Below, piece by piece: positions 10,164 to 21,688 of a stretch of 64,000 nucleotides of DNA. The position numbers and the translations under genes were made by a program. Below the pieces are notes generated by a model. It had not been told where the DNA came from. It did not search any database and worked only from the letters and a program-made list of their open reading frames with translations. The stretch lies in NCBI GenBank assembly GCA_002050355.1, contig MWYY01000072.1, positions 1 to 64,000 of the forward strand. The letters are read 5' to 3'. Each line of letters opens with the position of its first letter. Within the stretch, counting starts at the first letter, position 1. This stretch comes from Acidobacteria bacterium 28-9. GTDB lineage: Bacteria; Acidobacteriota; Blastocatellia; Pyrinomonadales; Pyrinomonadaceae.

Positions 10164-10337
10164 AGATTAAATCTACCTTAAAAGAATGTGTGAAATTGAA
10201 ATTCGTTTTCAACAACAAATAATGATTTTAATAATAATTGACTGTTTTGAAAATCGCAAACGGCAATTTAAATAAAGTGATATTTGTGCGTGTTTAATCG
10301 AAACAACTTTCTTGAGAGTCGGCGTGGATGTGAGTTT

Positions 10338-11723
10338 TTAAGATTCTTTATCGGCGTCCAAGCCGTGTTTTTCCATCCGGTAAATTAGGGCGCTGCGCGT
10401 GATACTCAAATATCGCGCCGTCTGCGATTGATTGCCGTTGTGCATCTCTAAAGCGTAACGGATGATTTCGCGCTCTATCTCGTCGAGCGAGATGTTTTCG
10501 GCGGGCAGTTCAAATTTAACGTTGCCGAATATTTGCAGCGGTTTGCTGATATACTCCGGCACGTCCGCCATAGCTAGGCTTTTTTCATCCGACAGCACGA
10601 CCATTCTCTCGATTAAATTTTCCAGTTCGCGGACATTGCCCGGAAACAAATAATTCGATAAAACATTAACGACTTCGCGCGTCATTTTTAAGTTTTCAAA
10701 GCCGTGTTTCTCTTTGGCGCGGCGAAAAAAATGATTGATGAGCAGCGGAATGTCTTCGCGGCGCGCGCGAAGCGGCGGCAAATTGATGGGAACGACCGCG
10801 AGACGAAAATATAAATCTTCGCGGAAAGCACCGCGCTCGACCATTTTTTCCAAATTTTGATTGGTCGCGGCAATGATGCGAACGTCAATTTTGCGCGGCG
10901 AGCTTTCACCGATTCTGACGATTTCCTGCTCTTGAAGGACGCGCAGCAGTTTCGGCTGCAACGCAAGCGGCATCTGGCTGATTTCATCGAGAAGAAGCGT
11001 GCCGCCGCCCGCGTCTTCAAACTTTCCTTTGGTATCGTGACTTGCGCCCGTAAAAGAGCCGCGTTTAAAACCGAAAAGTTCGGCTTCGATTAAACTTTCG
11101 GGAATCGCGGCGCAGTTTATCGGAATGAAGGGATTGTCTTTGCGTTTTCCCGAAAAGTGAATGCCCTTAGCGATGAGTTCTTTGCCCGTGCCACTCTCGC
11201 CGGTGATAAGAACGGTCGCGTCCGAGCGGGAAACACGCCCGACGAGATTTAATACCGTTCGCATCGCGGGCGAATCGCCGATAATATTGTCGAGGCGAAA
11301 TTCCTTATCAACCAGTTCGCGCAGCTGCCGGTTTTCATTTCTCGTTTCGCTGAAATTTAATGCCCGTTCGAGCGTCAGCAAAATTTCGTCGCGGTTAAAA
11401 GGTTTATTGATGTAATCGAACGCGCCGGCTTTCATCGCCGTTACCGCCGTTTCGACTTCGCCGAAAGCCGTGATAACGATGACGGGAATTTCCGCATTTG
11501 CGGTTTTGATTTTTTCGAGCAGTTCCAAGCCCGACAGTTTCGGCATCCGCAAATCGGTGATGACGCAATCAAAATCGTTGTTCAAAAAAATCTCTAAAGC
11601 TGCCGCGCCGTCTTGTGCCGTCGATACAAGGTAGCCCGCTTCGGTCAACTGAAACTCCAGCACGCGGCGCAGATTTTCGTCATCGTCGGCAAGCAGAATT
11701 GTTTTACTCGAATTATTTTTCAC
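10338..11723 (-). CDS. NtrC-family sigma-54 response regulator
   Basis: 461 residues. Receiver domain 8-120 with the acidic pair at residues 13-15 and phospho-acceptor Asp57 (ITDLRMP). AAA+ domain about 145-380 with Walker A GESGTGKE, the sigma-54 contact loop as GSFTGA (Ser in place of the common Ala) and Walker B GGGTLLLDE. C-terminal Fis-type helix-turn-helix, NQSQTARYLSITRSAL. The start is GTG at 11723, overlapping the stop of the upstream gene (GTGA), so translation is coupled. It should activate sigma-54 promoters in response to the kinase at 6472-7551. Confidence 0.95.
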   Translation of the reverse strand: MKNNSSKTILLADDDENLRRVLEFQLTEAGYLVSTAQDGAAALEIFLNNDFDCVITDLRMPKLSGLELLEKIKTANAEIPVIVITAFGEVETAVTAMKAGAFDYINKPFNRDEILLTLERALNFSETRNENRQLRELVDKEFRLDNIIGDSPAMRTVLNLVGRVSRSDATVLITGESGTGKELIAKGIHFSGKRKDNPFIPINCAAIPESLIEAELFGFKRGSFTGASHDTKGKFEDAGGGTLLLDEISQMPLALQPKLLRVLQEQEIVRIGESSPRKIDVRIIAATNQNLEKMVERGAFREDLYFRLAVVPINLPPLRARREDIPLLINHFFRRAKEKHGFENLKMTREVVNVLSNYLFPGNVRELENLIERMVVLSDEKSLAMADVPEYISKPLQIFGNVKFELPAENISLDEIEREIIRYALEMHNGNQSQTARYLSITRSALIYRMEKHGLDADKES

Positions 11724-12247
11724 GATTTAGCGACCACTTTCCGTTCGGCGAGCCACGATTCGATTGAGTTTAAGGTTTCGATTGCCCGCGCCGTGTCGCC
11801 CGCCTGCACGAGACGGCTGAATTCGAGATATTTTTTGGCGAGGTCGTCAATCAATCCGGCATCCGTTGAGATTTCCGCCGCGAGTCGTCCGGCGGTTTCG
11901 TCAAGCCGCACCGCATTTCGATTTTGCAACTGTCCGGCTGAAACTAAAAGCCTTATGGCGGGCGCGTCGAGTTGGCGTTGAAATGCGATAACGGCTTGCT
12001 CCAAAGCGCGAAGCTGGCGTTCGCGCCAGTTTGTCCGCCACAGAAAAACGCCGAAAGCGACGGCAATCACCAGGTAAAAAACGCGGAAAATCAAAGCGGT
12101 CGGATGCGGAGCAAAAATTTCCGCCCAAAGACTTCCCGCGTGAACATCCGCGCCGAGTTCCGTGTGCATCACGGCATCAACGAGCCACGCGAGCGCGCCC
12201 AAGCCGATGCCGAACCAAATCTCTTTGTAACACTTAAAAAATTTCAT
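11720..12247 (-). CDS. Two-helix membrane protein coupled to the response regulator
   Basis: 175 residues: membrane helices at about 10-27 and 50-70, then an alpha-helical soluble tail (75-170) with heptad-like character and no recognisable enzyme motif. The stop overlaps the GTG start of the NtrC-type regulator. Such coupling suggests a role as accessory sensor or signal-transfer part of the two-component system, but no family is recognised and this is inference. Confidence 0.65.
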   Translation of the reverse strand: MKFFKCYKEIWFGIGLGALAWLVDAVMHTELGADVHAGSLWAEIFAPHPTALIFRVFYLVIAVAFGVFLWRTNWRERQLRALEQAVIAFQRQLDAPAIRLLVSAGQLQNRNAVRLDETAGRLAAEISTDAGLIDDLAKKYLEFSRLVQAGDTARAIETLNSIESWLAERKVVAKS

Positions 12248-12313
12248 ACTTCTTATTTTTCAAACTGAAAACATCTGGTAAATTGTTTCCGCGAGATTAT
12301 TCCGCTCATCCCT

Positions 12314-13123
12314 CTATTTTAACTCGAAAGTAAGCGTCGCCCATTTCGATTCGTAGTTTATTTTCGGGTCTGTGAGGTGCGTCATATGGATAAATCGGAC
12401 ATACCATTTGCCCGACGAATTTAATTTGAATTTAGCAATGCCTTTTTTATCGGTGCGAACATTCGCTTCCGCGACGATTTTTCCCGCGCTCTCGCGCCCT
12501 GACATCACGTATTGACCCGCGAGCGGCTTGCCGTCTTTCAAACACAAAATCTCAATCGTGTCGCCCGCTTTCAACTTATACGGATTCTGCTGCGGCACGA
12601 GTTCGACTTGATAGCCGAGAACGGTTTTGTAATTTTCCGTTTGCGTTTCCCCAGCCTGAAAAATCGTTTTAACGTGCTTGGAATAACGCTCGCGCACTTT
12701 TTTATCGAGTTCTTTTTTCTTTTTTCTTTCCGCCAGAGTGTCGGGAATCCCGTCGTGTTGGAGATACTCGTTAAAATCTTTCCCTTCTAAATCAATCTCG
12801 CGCGTCATCGTCGAAAGACCGACGACGTAAGTTCCGCTTTCTTTCGGCTCAAAACTCAAGAATGAAGTCGTCTCGTTTTTCGTTAAATCGGTTTCCGCCA
12901 GATTCGCGCGCTCGCCCTTCGGAGATACGAAACTCACGTCTTTTAAGCGTGCAAAAGTAACCGCGCCCTCGCTCTCCAAAAAAGAGCCGTTCAAAATGCT
13001 AATCGAAACTTTCGAGTTCACCGCGACGAAAAAGTTGTCGAGTTTCAAAAACAAATCGTGGGCGAAAGTCGGAACTGCTAACAATGCGCCCAGCAATAAA
13101 AAGCCGGTAATTTTTTTCTTCAT
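12314..13123 (-). CDS. DUF4198 periplasmic protein, copy 1
   Basis: 269 residues with a signal peptide ending just before HDLFLK, so the mature protein would begin at or near a histidine. The rest is beta-rich with KAGDTIEILCLKDGKPLAG and ends in YESKWATLTFELK. DUF4198 proteins occur with nickel or cobalt uptake genes in several groups, and the family was once named NikM-like. It is roughly 60 percent identical by eye to the next gene, so this is a tandem duplication. AAGGAG precedes the ATG. Metal handling is inferred from family and neighbours (TonB receptor, hyp genes). Confidence 0.8.
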   Translation of the reverse strand: MKKKITGFLLLGALLAVPTFAHDLFLKLDNFFVAVNSKVSISILNGSFLESEGAVTFARLKDVSFVSPKGERANLAETDLTKNETTSFLSFEPKESGTYVVGLSTMTREIDLEGKDFNEYLQHDGIPDTLAERKKKKELDKKVRERYSKHVKTIFQAGETQTENYKTVLGYQVELVPQQNPYKLKAGDTIEILCLKDGKPLAGQYVMSGRESAGKIVAEANVRTDKKGIAKFKLNSSGKWYVRFIHMTHLTDPKINYESKWATLTFELK

Positions 13124-13143
13124 CGAATTCTCCTTGTTTATCT

Positions 13144-13953
13144 TTATTTTATTTCAAACGTCAATGTCGCCCATTTCGATTCATAGTTTAATTTCGGGTC
13201 GTCAATTTTAACCATATTGATAAATTTCGCATACCACTTGCCCGCGCCGTCGAGTTTGATTTTGATAATGCCTTTCGCGTCGCTGCGGATGCTTTTTTCA
13301 AAAGCTAATTTGCCGCCCGATTCGCGTCCGGTCAACACCGTTTGTCCGACGAGCGGTTTGCCGTCCTTCAAACATAAAATTTCAATCGTGCTTCCCTTTT
13401 TTAATTTATAGGGATTAGCTTGCGGAACTAATTCGACCGCGTAACCGAGAACGGTTTTATAGCTGTCAGTTTGTTTGTCGCCCGCCTGAAAAATCGTTTT
13501 GACATACTTGGAATAACGGTAACGAGCATCTTTTTCAAGCTCCTTATCGCGTTTCCGATTTTCCAAAACGCCGGGAATTCCCTCGGCAACGAGATATTCA
13601 TTAAACTCTTTTGCCGCGAGTCCGTTTTCGCGCCACATCGTCGAAAGCCCAACCACGTAATTTCCGGCTTCCGCCGGCACGAGATTCAAAAAAGCGGTCG
13701 TTTCGTTTTTGGTAAAATCAGCTTCCTTCGGATTAGCGCGAGTCCCCGACGGCGCAACGACGCTTACGTCTGTCAGGCGCGCGAACGAAACCGCGCCTTC
13801 GCTCGATTGAAACGTGCCGTTAAAGACGCTAATCGAAACTTTTCCGTTCACTTTAGCGAAAAAGTTATCGGGCTTCAAAAACAAATCGTGCGCGCGCGCG
13901 GGCAAAGTCAGAACCGCGCAAATTAAAAAGACTGAAATAATTTTTTTCTTCAT
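13144..13953 (-). CDS. DUF4198 periplasmic protein, copy 2
   Basis: 269 residues, the same length as its paralogue 20 bases downstream. Signal peptide, then AHDLFLKPDNFFAKVN, NPYKLKKGSTIEILCLKDG and the shared ending YESKWATLTFEIK. The single cysteine in EILCLKDGKPL is conserved in both copies. A good AGGAG lies before the ATG. It was probably produced by tandem gene duplication, and the two copies may have different metal or complex preferences. It lies in the same transcription direction and close spacing as the methyltransferase upstream. Confidence 0.8.
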   Translation of the reverse strand: MKKKIISVFLICAVLTLPARAHDLFLKPDNFFAKVNGKVSISVFNGTFQSSEGAVSFARLTDVSVVAPSGTRANPKEADFTKNETTAFLNLVPAEAGNYVVGLSTMWRENGLAAKEFNEYLVAEGIPGVLENRKRDKELEKDARYRYSKYVKTIFQAGDKQTDSYKTVLGYAVELVPQANPYKLKKGSTIEILCLKDGKPLVGQTVLTGRESGGKLAFEKSIRSDAKGIIKIKLDGAGKWYAKFINMVKIDDPKLNYESKWATLTFEIK

Positions 13954-13967
13954 TTGATTCTCCTATT

Positions 13968-14618
13968 TTACGGCTTGCGCGATTTGTGCAAGCGAATCGT
14001 GCCGAATAAAGTGTTGTAATAACTTGTTTCTTCAATCTGCTCAAAACCCGCATCCGCGATTAACTTCGGCAAAAGCCCGTCAAAGTTGTCGGCGGTCGTT
14101 TCAAAACCGTCGAGTAATTGAATAAAACGCGACAAAAATTTCATCGCCGAATTTGCGGGCAATCCCCAATCGGCGACGTGCAGTTCGCCGCCCGGTTTAA
14201 GAATTCGTTTGACTTCCCGTAAAGTTTCGAGCTTTTTCTCCCGCGTCAAATGATGAAAAAACAAACTCGACACTGCGCGGTCGAAAGACTCGTCCGCGTA
14301 AGGCAAATCAAACGACATCGCTTCATCAAACCTAATTTCAAAGTTTCCTTTCCGCGCTTTTTCTTTTGCCAACTCTAGTATTTTCGGGTCGCCGTCAACA
14401 CCGATTATTTCCGCTTTCGGTACACTTCTTTTGAGCAAAATCGTCAGCGTTCCCGTTCCGCAGGCTACATCCAAAACGCGATGATTTGTTTTAACTTTTG
14501 TCTGTTCAACCAAAGCCTTTTTAAATTGTTTCTCGCGCGTCGTCAATCCGACAACCGTATCGTAAAACGGAGTCAGAACGTCGTAGCTTAGGGCGGGAAT
14601 GTAATTGTCATTTTTCAT
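13968..14618 (-). CDS. Class I SAM-dependent methyltransferase
   Basis: 216 residues. Motif I is VLDVACGTGTLTILL (about residues 48-62), followed by IGVDGDPKIL (acidic end of beta 2) and GGELHVADWGLP (motif III region): an UbiE/Methyltransf_11-type fold. Substrate unknown. It stands first in the run that continues through the DUF4198 pair, 15 bases before the next gene. No strong ribosome site is visible. Confidence 0.85.
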   Translation of the reverse strand: MKNDNYIPALSYDVLTPFYDTVVGLTTREKQFKKALVEQTKVKTNHRVLDVACGTGTLTILLKRSVPKAEIIGVDGDPKILELAKEKARKGNFEIRFDEAMSFDLPYADESFDRAVSSLFFHHLTREKKLETLREVKRILKPGGELHVADWGLPANSAMKFLSRFIQLLDGFETTADNFDGLLPKLIADAGFEQIEETSYYNTLFGTIRLHKSRKP

Positions 14619-14931
14619 TACGTTTCAAACTTCTTTGAAAAGCCTTTGAATCTCTTTACAGCCTCAATAATGTGTTTCAAATCTATTAAATTCAAGCAAT
14701 GCGTGTGCCTCTTTGAAATGCCGGTATTTAGCTGGTAAAAGGTTTGATTGTTTGCCGAAAGCGTGTCTTTACAGACAAGACTGTTTGTTTATAGACACAC
14801 ATAAACTAAACGAAGAAGCCTCTCAAACAGCCCGCTAAAAAGGCTGGTGAGAGGCAAAAATCTGAGTCGGTTCGTAATGCCGTCGGGTAACTTATATTTA
14901 ATTGCGAAATGAAACAATCGCCGTTTATTCG
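14619..14931. other. Intergenic region with two hairpins
   Basis: About 310 bases without a gene. It contains a hairpin at 14818-14855 (GCCTCTC paired with GAGAGGC, inner CAGCC with GGCTG), the best terminator candidate for the minus-strand genes ending near 14932. A second inverted repeat around GTGTCT/AGACAC lies at about 14763-14798. I see no promoter that I would defend. Confidence 0.5.
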
Positions 14932-15045
14932 CTAATTCGGCTCGATAATCAATTTCCCGCGCAGCATATTCATTTCGCAGGCGAATGTGAATTTTCCCGT
15001 CTCGTCCGGCGTAAATTCAATCTTCGTGGTTTTGAAAAATTTCAT
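14932..15045 (-). pseudogene. Remnant of a cupredoxin, C-terminal third only
   Basis: A 37-codon frame whose product ends FACEMNMLRGKLIIEPN. It matches the end of the intact cupredoxin at 17267-17647 (FVCGMNMLRGKLIVEPN) over its whole length, including the FKTT..EFTPD stretch. The N-terminal two thirds, with the first copper ligands, are missing, and the conserved Gly of CGM is Glu. Most likely the 3' end of an ancient duplicate left after a deletion. It could be translated from its own ATG but could not form a cupredoxin fold. Confidence 0.75.
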
Positions 15046-15075
15046 TCATATCTTTTTTGTTTTCGACGCAAATCG

Positions 15076-15501
15076 CTACTGAAAAAATTGACTGAAGATA
15101 AATCCGGCGAATAAAACCGAAAAGCCCGCAATCTCGAAAAATATCAACAGATACATTCCGTATGTCGTGCTAAAGTTTCTCTCCCTAAACTGGTTGTCGG
15201 TTTTGCCGATGGCGGCGAGCCGAATGTAGGTCGCTACGGCGATGGCGAAAAACAAAATCGGCGCGAGCAGTGCCGTCAATGTAATCGCTGTGGAAAACGG
15301 GCTGAGCTGCGCGAGTTTCCACAAAACCAGACACGCGAAAGAATAAAGCAGTGAGGCTTTATGAGCGACATCAACGTAAACCGGCGCGGTGTGTTCGACG
15401 CTATTGAGCATCGAGCGGTATTTCCAAACGCCGGTCAACAGCCCGCTCATAAAAAACAAACCCGAAGAGAGAATCGCAATTTTTTCAGGAAAACTCAGCA
15501 T
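15076..15501 (-). CDS. Four-helix membrane protein, unknown
   Basis: 141 residues with four predicted membrane helices (about 8-26, 45-66, 72-92, 115-138) and conserved-looking polar positions in the first loop (WKYRSMLNS, HTAPVYVDVAHKASL). It starts 3 bases after the hydrolase gene stops, so the two are one operon. The helix-loop arrangement with His near membrane ends is compatible with a heme or metal site, but I do not recognise the family. Confidence 0.65.
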   Translation of the reverse strand: MLSFPEKIAILSSGLFFMSGLLTGVWKYRSMLNSVEHTAPVYVDVAHKASLLYSFACLVLWKLAQLSPFSTAITLTALLAPILFFAIAVATYIRLAAIGKTDNQFRERNFSTTYGMYLLIFFEIAGFSVLFAGFIFSQFFQ

Positions 15502-15504
15502 AAT

Positions 15505-16401
15505 TTATTTTGGAAAATGTTTTTGTAGCCAGCCGTTTAACGCCGCGTCAAACTCCGCTTTTTTTTCGACAAACGGCAAATGTCCCGTGTTCTTAAACAC
15601 AACCTGTTCGGCGTTTGGCAATAATGTCGTCAATTCAAGACTGTGCGCGAGCGGAATAATCGGGTCTTTTTCGCCGATCAGCAAAAGCGTCGGCGCGTTG
15701 ATTGATTTGATTTCGTTCATAATATCGAGCAGCGGAATCTGATGAAACAAGTAATACATCGCCCGATTTGTATGTTGTTTGATATGCGGGTAAATCGCGT
15801 TGAGCGTCGCTTCAAACATTTCGGAGCGATAAAGCGCGTCTTTGTCGGTAACGTATTCGCCCGCCGCCCGCCGATAAATCCAACGCGAAGATTTCATCAA
15901 AAGAATTTGCGCGTGAAAGAGCAATTTTTCAAGAAAATTGCCGCGGGCGAGTTTTTGCAGATTGCCTTCCAAACCAGTCCATTCGCCGATACCGAAACCG
16001 CCGATGCTGATGACACCGGCTACTTTTTCGGGATTTTTCGCAGCGTAATTCAAAGCCATAAATCCGCCGGTCGAATGCCCGGCAATAATCGCCTTTTCTC
16101 CGTTGGCGGTCATTTCCCGCAGCACCGCGTCCAAAGCGTCATAAAAAAAACGGTCGTTGATTTGTTCGAGTTTTAAGTTGGCAGCCAACTTAGAAGGAAA
16201 ATGTCCCGGCAGACTTACCGAAAACCAGGGGTGATTGTTCCGCACGTATTCGGTGATGCCCTTTTCCCAAAAATTAACCGAAGCGGTAATGCCGTGTATA
16301 AAAAATATCGGCACGTTTTTCAAGTTTTGGTCAAAGGCTTTGACGGCAATCGTGCCTTTCAAATAATCAATCAACCGGATTTCGTTTGAATTTTCGCTCA
16401 T
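15505..16401 (-). CDS. Alpha/beta hydrolase
   Basis: 298 residues. Oxyanion region FFIHGITAS (33-41), nucleophile elbow GHSTGG (Ser110), acid in IGEKDPIIP (about 243) and catalytic His in NTGHLPFVE (about 276): a complete esterase/peptidase-type triad. A cap region with YRRAAGEYVTDKDALY lies between. Substrate unknown. It lies 15 bases after the AraC gene and directly before the membrane protein, so the three are probably co-transcribed. Confidence 0.88.
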   Translation of the reverse strand: MSENSNEIRLIDYLKGTIAVKAFDQNLKNVPIFFIHGITASVNFWEKGITEYVRNNHPWFSVSLPGHFPSKLAANLKLEQINDRFFYDALDAVLREMTANGEKAIIAGHSTGGFMALNYAAKNPEKVAGVISIGGFGIGEWTGLEGNLQKLARGNFLEKLLFHAQILLMKSSRWIYRRAAGEYVTDKDALYRSEMFEATLNAIYPHIKQHTNRAMYYLFHQIPLLDIMNEIKSINAPTLLLIGEKDPIIPLAHSLELTTLLPNAEQVVFKNTGHLPFVEKKAEFDAALNGWLQKHFPK

Positions 16402-16416
16402 CTTTAGAGGAAAATA

Positions 16417-17193
16417 TCATTCTTCGCAAAACCTGACTTGAACAAACCTGCTATTTTGAAAAATTTCCGACGGTGTTAGACCGAACATTTGTCTGAAGGT
16501 GCGCGTCAAATGCGCCGAGTCCGCAAAGCTCGCGGCGTGCGCGACCGTAGTGAGCGAATCGCCGCCGCCGAGCATCCGAACGGCGTGTCTTAGTCTCATC
16601 CACAATAAATAGCGGCGCACGGGCAAACCGACTTCGGCGCGAAACAGATGAGCAAAACGGCTCGGCGAAAGGGCTACTTCCCTGGCGACCGTATCGGCGG
16701 AAATAAGATTGTCGGGAGCGTTTCTTAAAATCTCTAAGGCTCGTTCGATACGCGGGTCAAAAGCGGATTTGGCTTTTTTAGTTTGAAGTAAAGTTTGAAG
16801 CAAATTGTCGGTCAGAGTAAAGGCTTCTTGACAAGAAAAAGTAGATTCCCAACCCTTTCGTAAATCCGGCAGAAAAGATTCGATGTCGCCCGACTCGATT
16901 CTGAGCCGGCTTTTCGCGGCAATTTTTTTCACCAGTTCGCGGGCGGTTCGACTTTCCGGGTCGAGGTATAAATTAACGAGCAAGCCGGTCGAATCTCCAA
17001 AGTAATGCCGGACGTTTGCCCCGATTAACGCCGCGCTCATTACATCCCACTTTTTGCTTTGCCCGCAACGCAGGCGAAACTCTTTATCTAACCCGATTGA
17101 AAGCTGTAGGGCGTAATGAGAGTGCGGCGCGGCATTCACGGGAACACCAAAAATCAATGCCCGATTGTGCCACAGGTAAATTACGCTTCTCAT
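16417..17193 (-). CDS. AraC-family transcriptional regulator
   Basis: 258 residues. The C-terminal double helix-turn-helix occupies about 155-255 (LISADTVAREVALSPSRFAH and FADSAHLTRTFRQMFGLTPS). The N-terminal part (1-140) is a cupin-like sensor fold with HYALQLSIGL. It heads the run AraC, hydrolase, membrane protein, so local control of that run is likely. The effector cannot be inferred. It sits within the copper region but has no visible metal-binding cluster. Confidence 0.88.
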   Translation of the reverse strand: MRSVIYLWHNRALIFGVPVNAAPHSHYALQLSIGLDKEFRLRCGQSKKWDVMSAALIGANVRHYFGDSTGLLVNLYLDPESRTARELVKKIAAKSRLRIESGDIESFLPDLRKGWESTFSCQEAFTLTDNLLQTLLQTKKAKSAFDPRIERALEILRNAPDNLISADTVAREVALSPSRFAHLFRAEVGLPVRRYLLWMRLRHAVRMLGGGDSLTTVAHAASFADSAHLTRTFRQMFGLTPSEIFQNSRFVQVRFCEE

Positions 17194-17266
17194 TTTTTAA
17201 CATTCCGCCCGCCGAATTCTGTTTATCATTCCGGTTCATCAAAAGCCTCCGCTTTCTTATTCGCCA

Positions 17267-17647
17267 TTAGTTCGGCTCGACAATCAGTTTACCGCGCAGC
17301 ATATTCATTCCGCAGACGAAGTTAAATTCTCCCGCTTTGTCGGGCGTAAATTCAAGCGGCGTGGTTTTGAAAGCGGGCAAATCACGCGCGATGCCGAAGT
17401 CGCCGAAGACGACCGTTTCGCTGCACGAAGCGGTTTCGTCGCGGAAAAAATTCAGACGCACCGGCTGGTTTTCCTTGACGACAATCACGTCCGGTGAGTA
17501 ACCGCCCTTGACCGTGACGTTGATTTCCTGCACGCCGCCTTCGCTGACGGTTGCCGCGACTTTTTCGCGCTCGCCGAAGAAATACCAGAGCGTCAAGGCG
17601 ATTAAACCGATGCCGCCGATGGTGACTAAAATTTCCGTCGTGTCCAT
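17267..17647 (-). CDS. Membrane-anchored cupredoxin
   Basis: 126 residues. An N-terminal helix (about 5-24) anchors the protein, followed by a cupredoxin-like domain with NVTVKGGYSPDVIVVK, RLNFFRDETASCSETVVF and the ending FVCGMNMLRGKLIV. Cys and Met of the C-G-M-N-M motif plus the upstream Cys are likely metal ligands. The same module occurs at 30858-31211, at the end of the 31270-32541 protein and in the remnant at 14932. It follows the TlpA-like and CopA genes on the same strand, so periplasmic copper binding or delivery is expected. Confidence 0.85.
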   Translation of the reverse strand: MDTTEILVTIGGIGLIALTLWYFFGEREKVAATVSEGGVQEINVTVKGGYSPDVIVVKENQPVRLNFFRDETASCSETVVFGDFGIARDLPAFKTTPLEFTPDKAGEFNFVCGMNMLRGKLIVEPN

Positions 17648-17707
17648 AAATTTATTTACCTGCCTAAAATTTGAAAAAGTTTTTGCCGGTTAAAACCGGC
17701 TCGTTCG

Positions 17708-18309
17708 TTATTCGTTAAGCAAAATTTCCGCGTCCGATTTGAGCGTTGATTCAATCACTATTCCCGTATATTTTTTGGCGAGTCGCCCGTTTTTGTCGTA
17801 AAGAAAAGTCGTCGGCAACGACATCGCGGCACCGGCGGATAGATTCGGGTCGCGCCCGGGCAGCAGAATCGGATATTCAATCCGGTATTTATTGACGAAG
17901 GGCGATACGTCTTCGAGATTTTCGTCCATCGTTACGCCGACCGTTTCCACGCCGCGTGATTTGTATTCATTGGCAAAACTAACCAAACCCGGCATCTCGG
18001 CGCGGCACGGCGGACACCACGTCGCCCAGTAATTGATTACCACGACTTTTCCTTTCTGCGCTTGAAAATTCCACTCGTCGCCGCCGTCAATATTTTGAAC
18101 CGTGAAGTTTGTCGCCGGTTTTCTCTCCGCAACGCTTGCCATACCGAATTGCCACCACGATTCGGGCGCAATGAAAAACAACATCGCCGCGACGATTGCC
18201 GAAAAGCCGAGCCAGCTTAAAATCCTCTGGCGAACGGTTTGCTTTTTTTCGCCTTCCGAATTATTTTCAGCGACTTCTTCCCGCGTTTTCTCGTTTTTTG
18301 TTTCTGCGT

Positions 18310-18313
<4 letters not shown>
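17708..18313 (-). CDS. TlpA/ResA-like thioredoxin
   Basis: 201 residues: cytoplasmic N-terminus (1-32), one membrane helix (about 36-52), then a periplasmic thioredoxin fold with [15 protein letters not shown] (Cys100 and Cys103). The cis-Pro loop is [10 protein letters not shown]. Such proteins keep cysteines of copper proteins or cytochromes reduced. It overlaps copA by the ATGA of the two genes, so they are translationally coupled, pointing to redox service for copper proteins. Confidence 0.9.
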
Positions 18314-21072
<2,759 letters not shown>

Positions 21073-21189
21073 AACTTTCCCTTCCTTAAATAGTCTGCGG
21101 CTTGTTGTGCCGCCCGCCTGCTTTTAAGTTTCGGAAAACTTACAGATAAAATTAGCGTTTCACTGACAAATCATTTTAGCTTCGCCTTT

Positions 21190-21420
21190 TTACTGAACAG
21201 AATAACCGGCGCGGTCTAAAGCCGCGATAATCGAGTCGCGCGATGCCGCTTCGGAATGCTCGACCTTGACGGTTTTCGTCGCCACGTCAACGTCCACCTG
21301 CTCGACTCCCGCCAAATTTCCCAAAGCATTTTTTATCGAACTCGCGCATCCGCCGCACACAATATCGGGCGCGATTACCGTCGTCGTTTTGTTTGTCATA
21401 TTATTTGTTGTTTCGTTCAT
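21190..21420 (-). CDS. copZ: CopZ-like copper chaperone
   Basis: 76 residues from the ATG at 21420, preceded by AAGGAG 10 bases upstream; a longer frame to 21450 lacks support. A single HMA domain with IVCGGCASSIK (metal-binding CxxC), VEQVDVDVATKTVKVEH and a C-terminal GYSV: the classic copper chaperone fold. It precedes copA on the same strand and lies behind a MerR-type promoter, so it should deliver Cu(I) to the ATPase. Confidence 0.93.
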   Translation of the reverse strand: MNETTNNMTNKTTTVIAPDIVCGGCASSIKNALGNLAGVEQVDVDVATKTVKVEHSEAASRDSIIAALDRAGYSVQ

Positions 21421-21615
21421 TGCCTTTTTACTCCTTGTTAAACTAATCATTCGACCGTCTCCGCCACAGCCGCACGCTCGTTTTTGTTATTCCTTTATCC
21501 GGCGCAATAGTTCTGTTTGCCGGTAAAGTATTTAACCCTTCCCATGTATGGTATTTCATTTGATTCATAATGTTACTACCTTTTTTCTAACTTCTTTTTC
21601 TGAAGAACTAAAAAA

Positions 21616-21647
21616 AGTATAAACACCGTAGTCAAGTAAAGAGTCAA
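21616..21647 (-). promoter_or_regulatory. MerR-type promoter and operator of copZ-copA
   Basis: On the minus strand: -35 TTGACT (21642-21647), a 20-bp spacer and -10 TATACT (21616-21621). The overlong spacer is the hallmark of promoters activated by DNA distortion by MerR-family proteins. The spacer contains TACGGTGTTTA. The same arrangement, with a closely similar spacer, recurs at 22487-22518. Confidence 0.8.
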
Positions 21648-21688
21648 GCGTTATTTTCAAAAAATTTCAAATAAAAATTTCAAATGCT

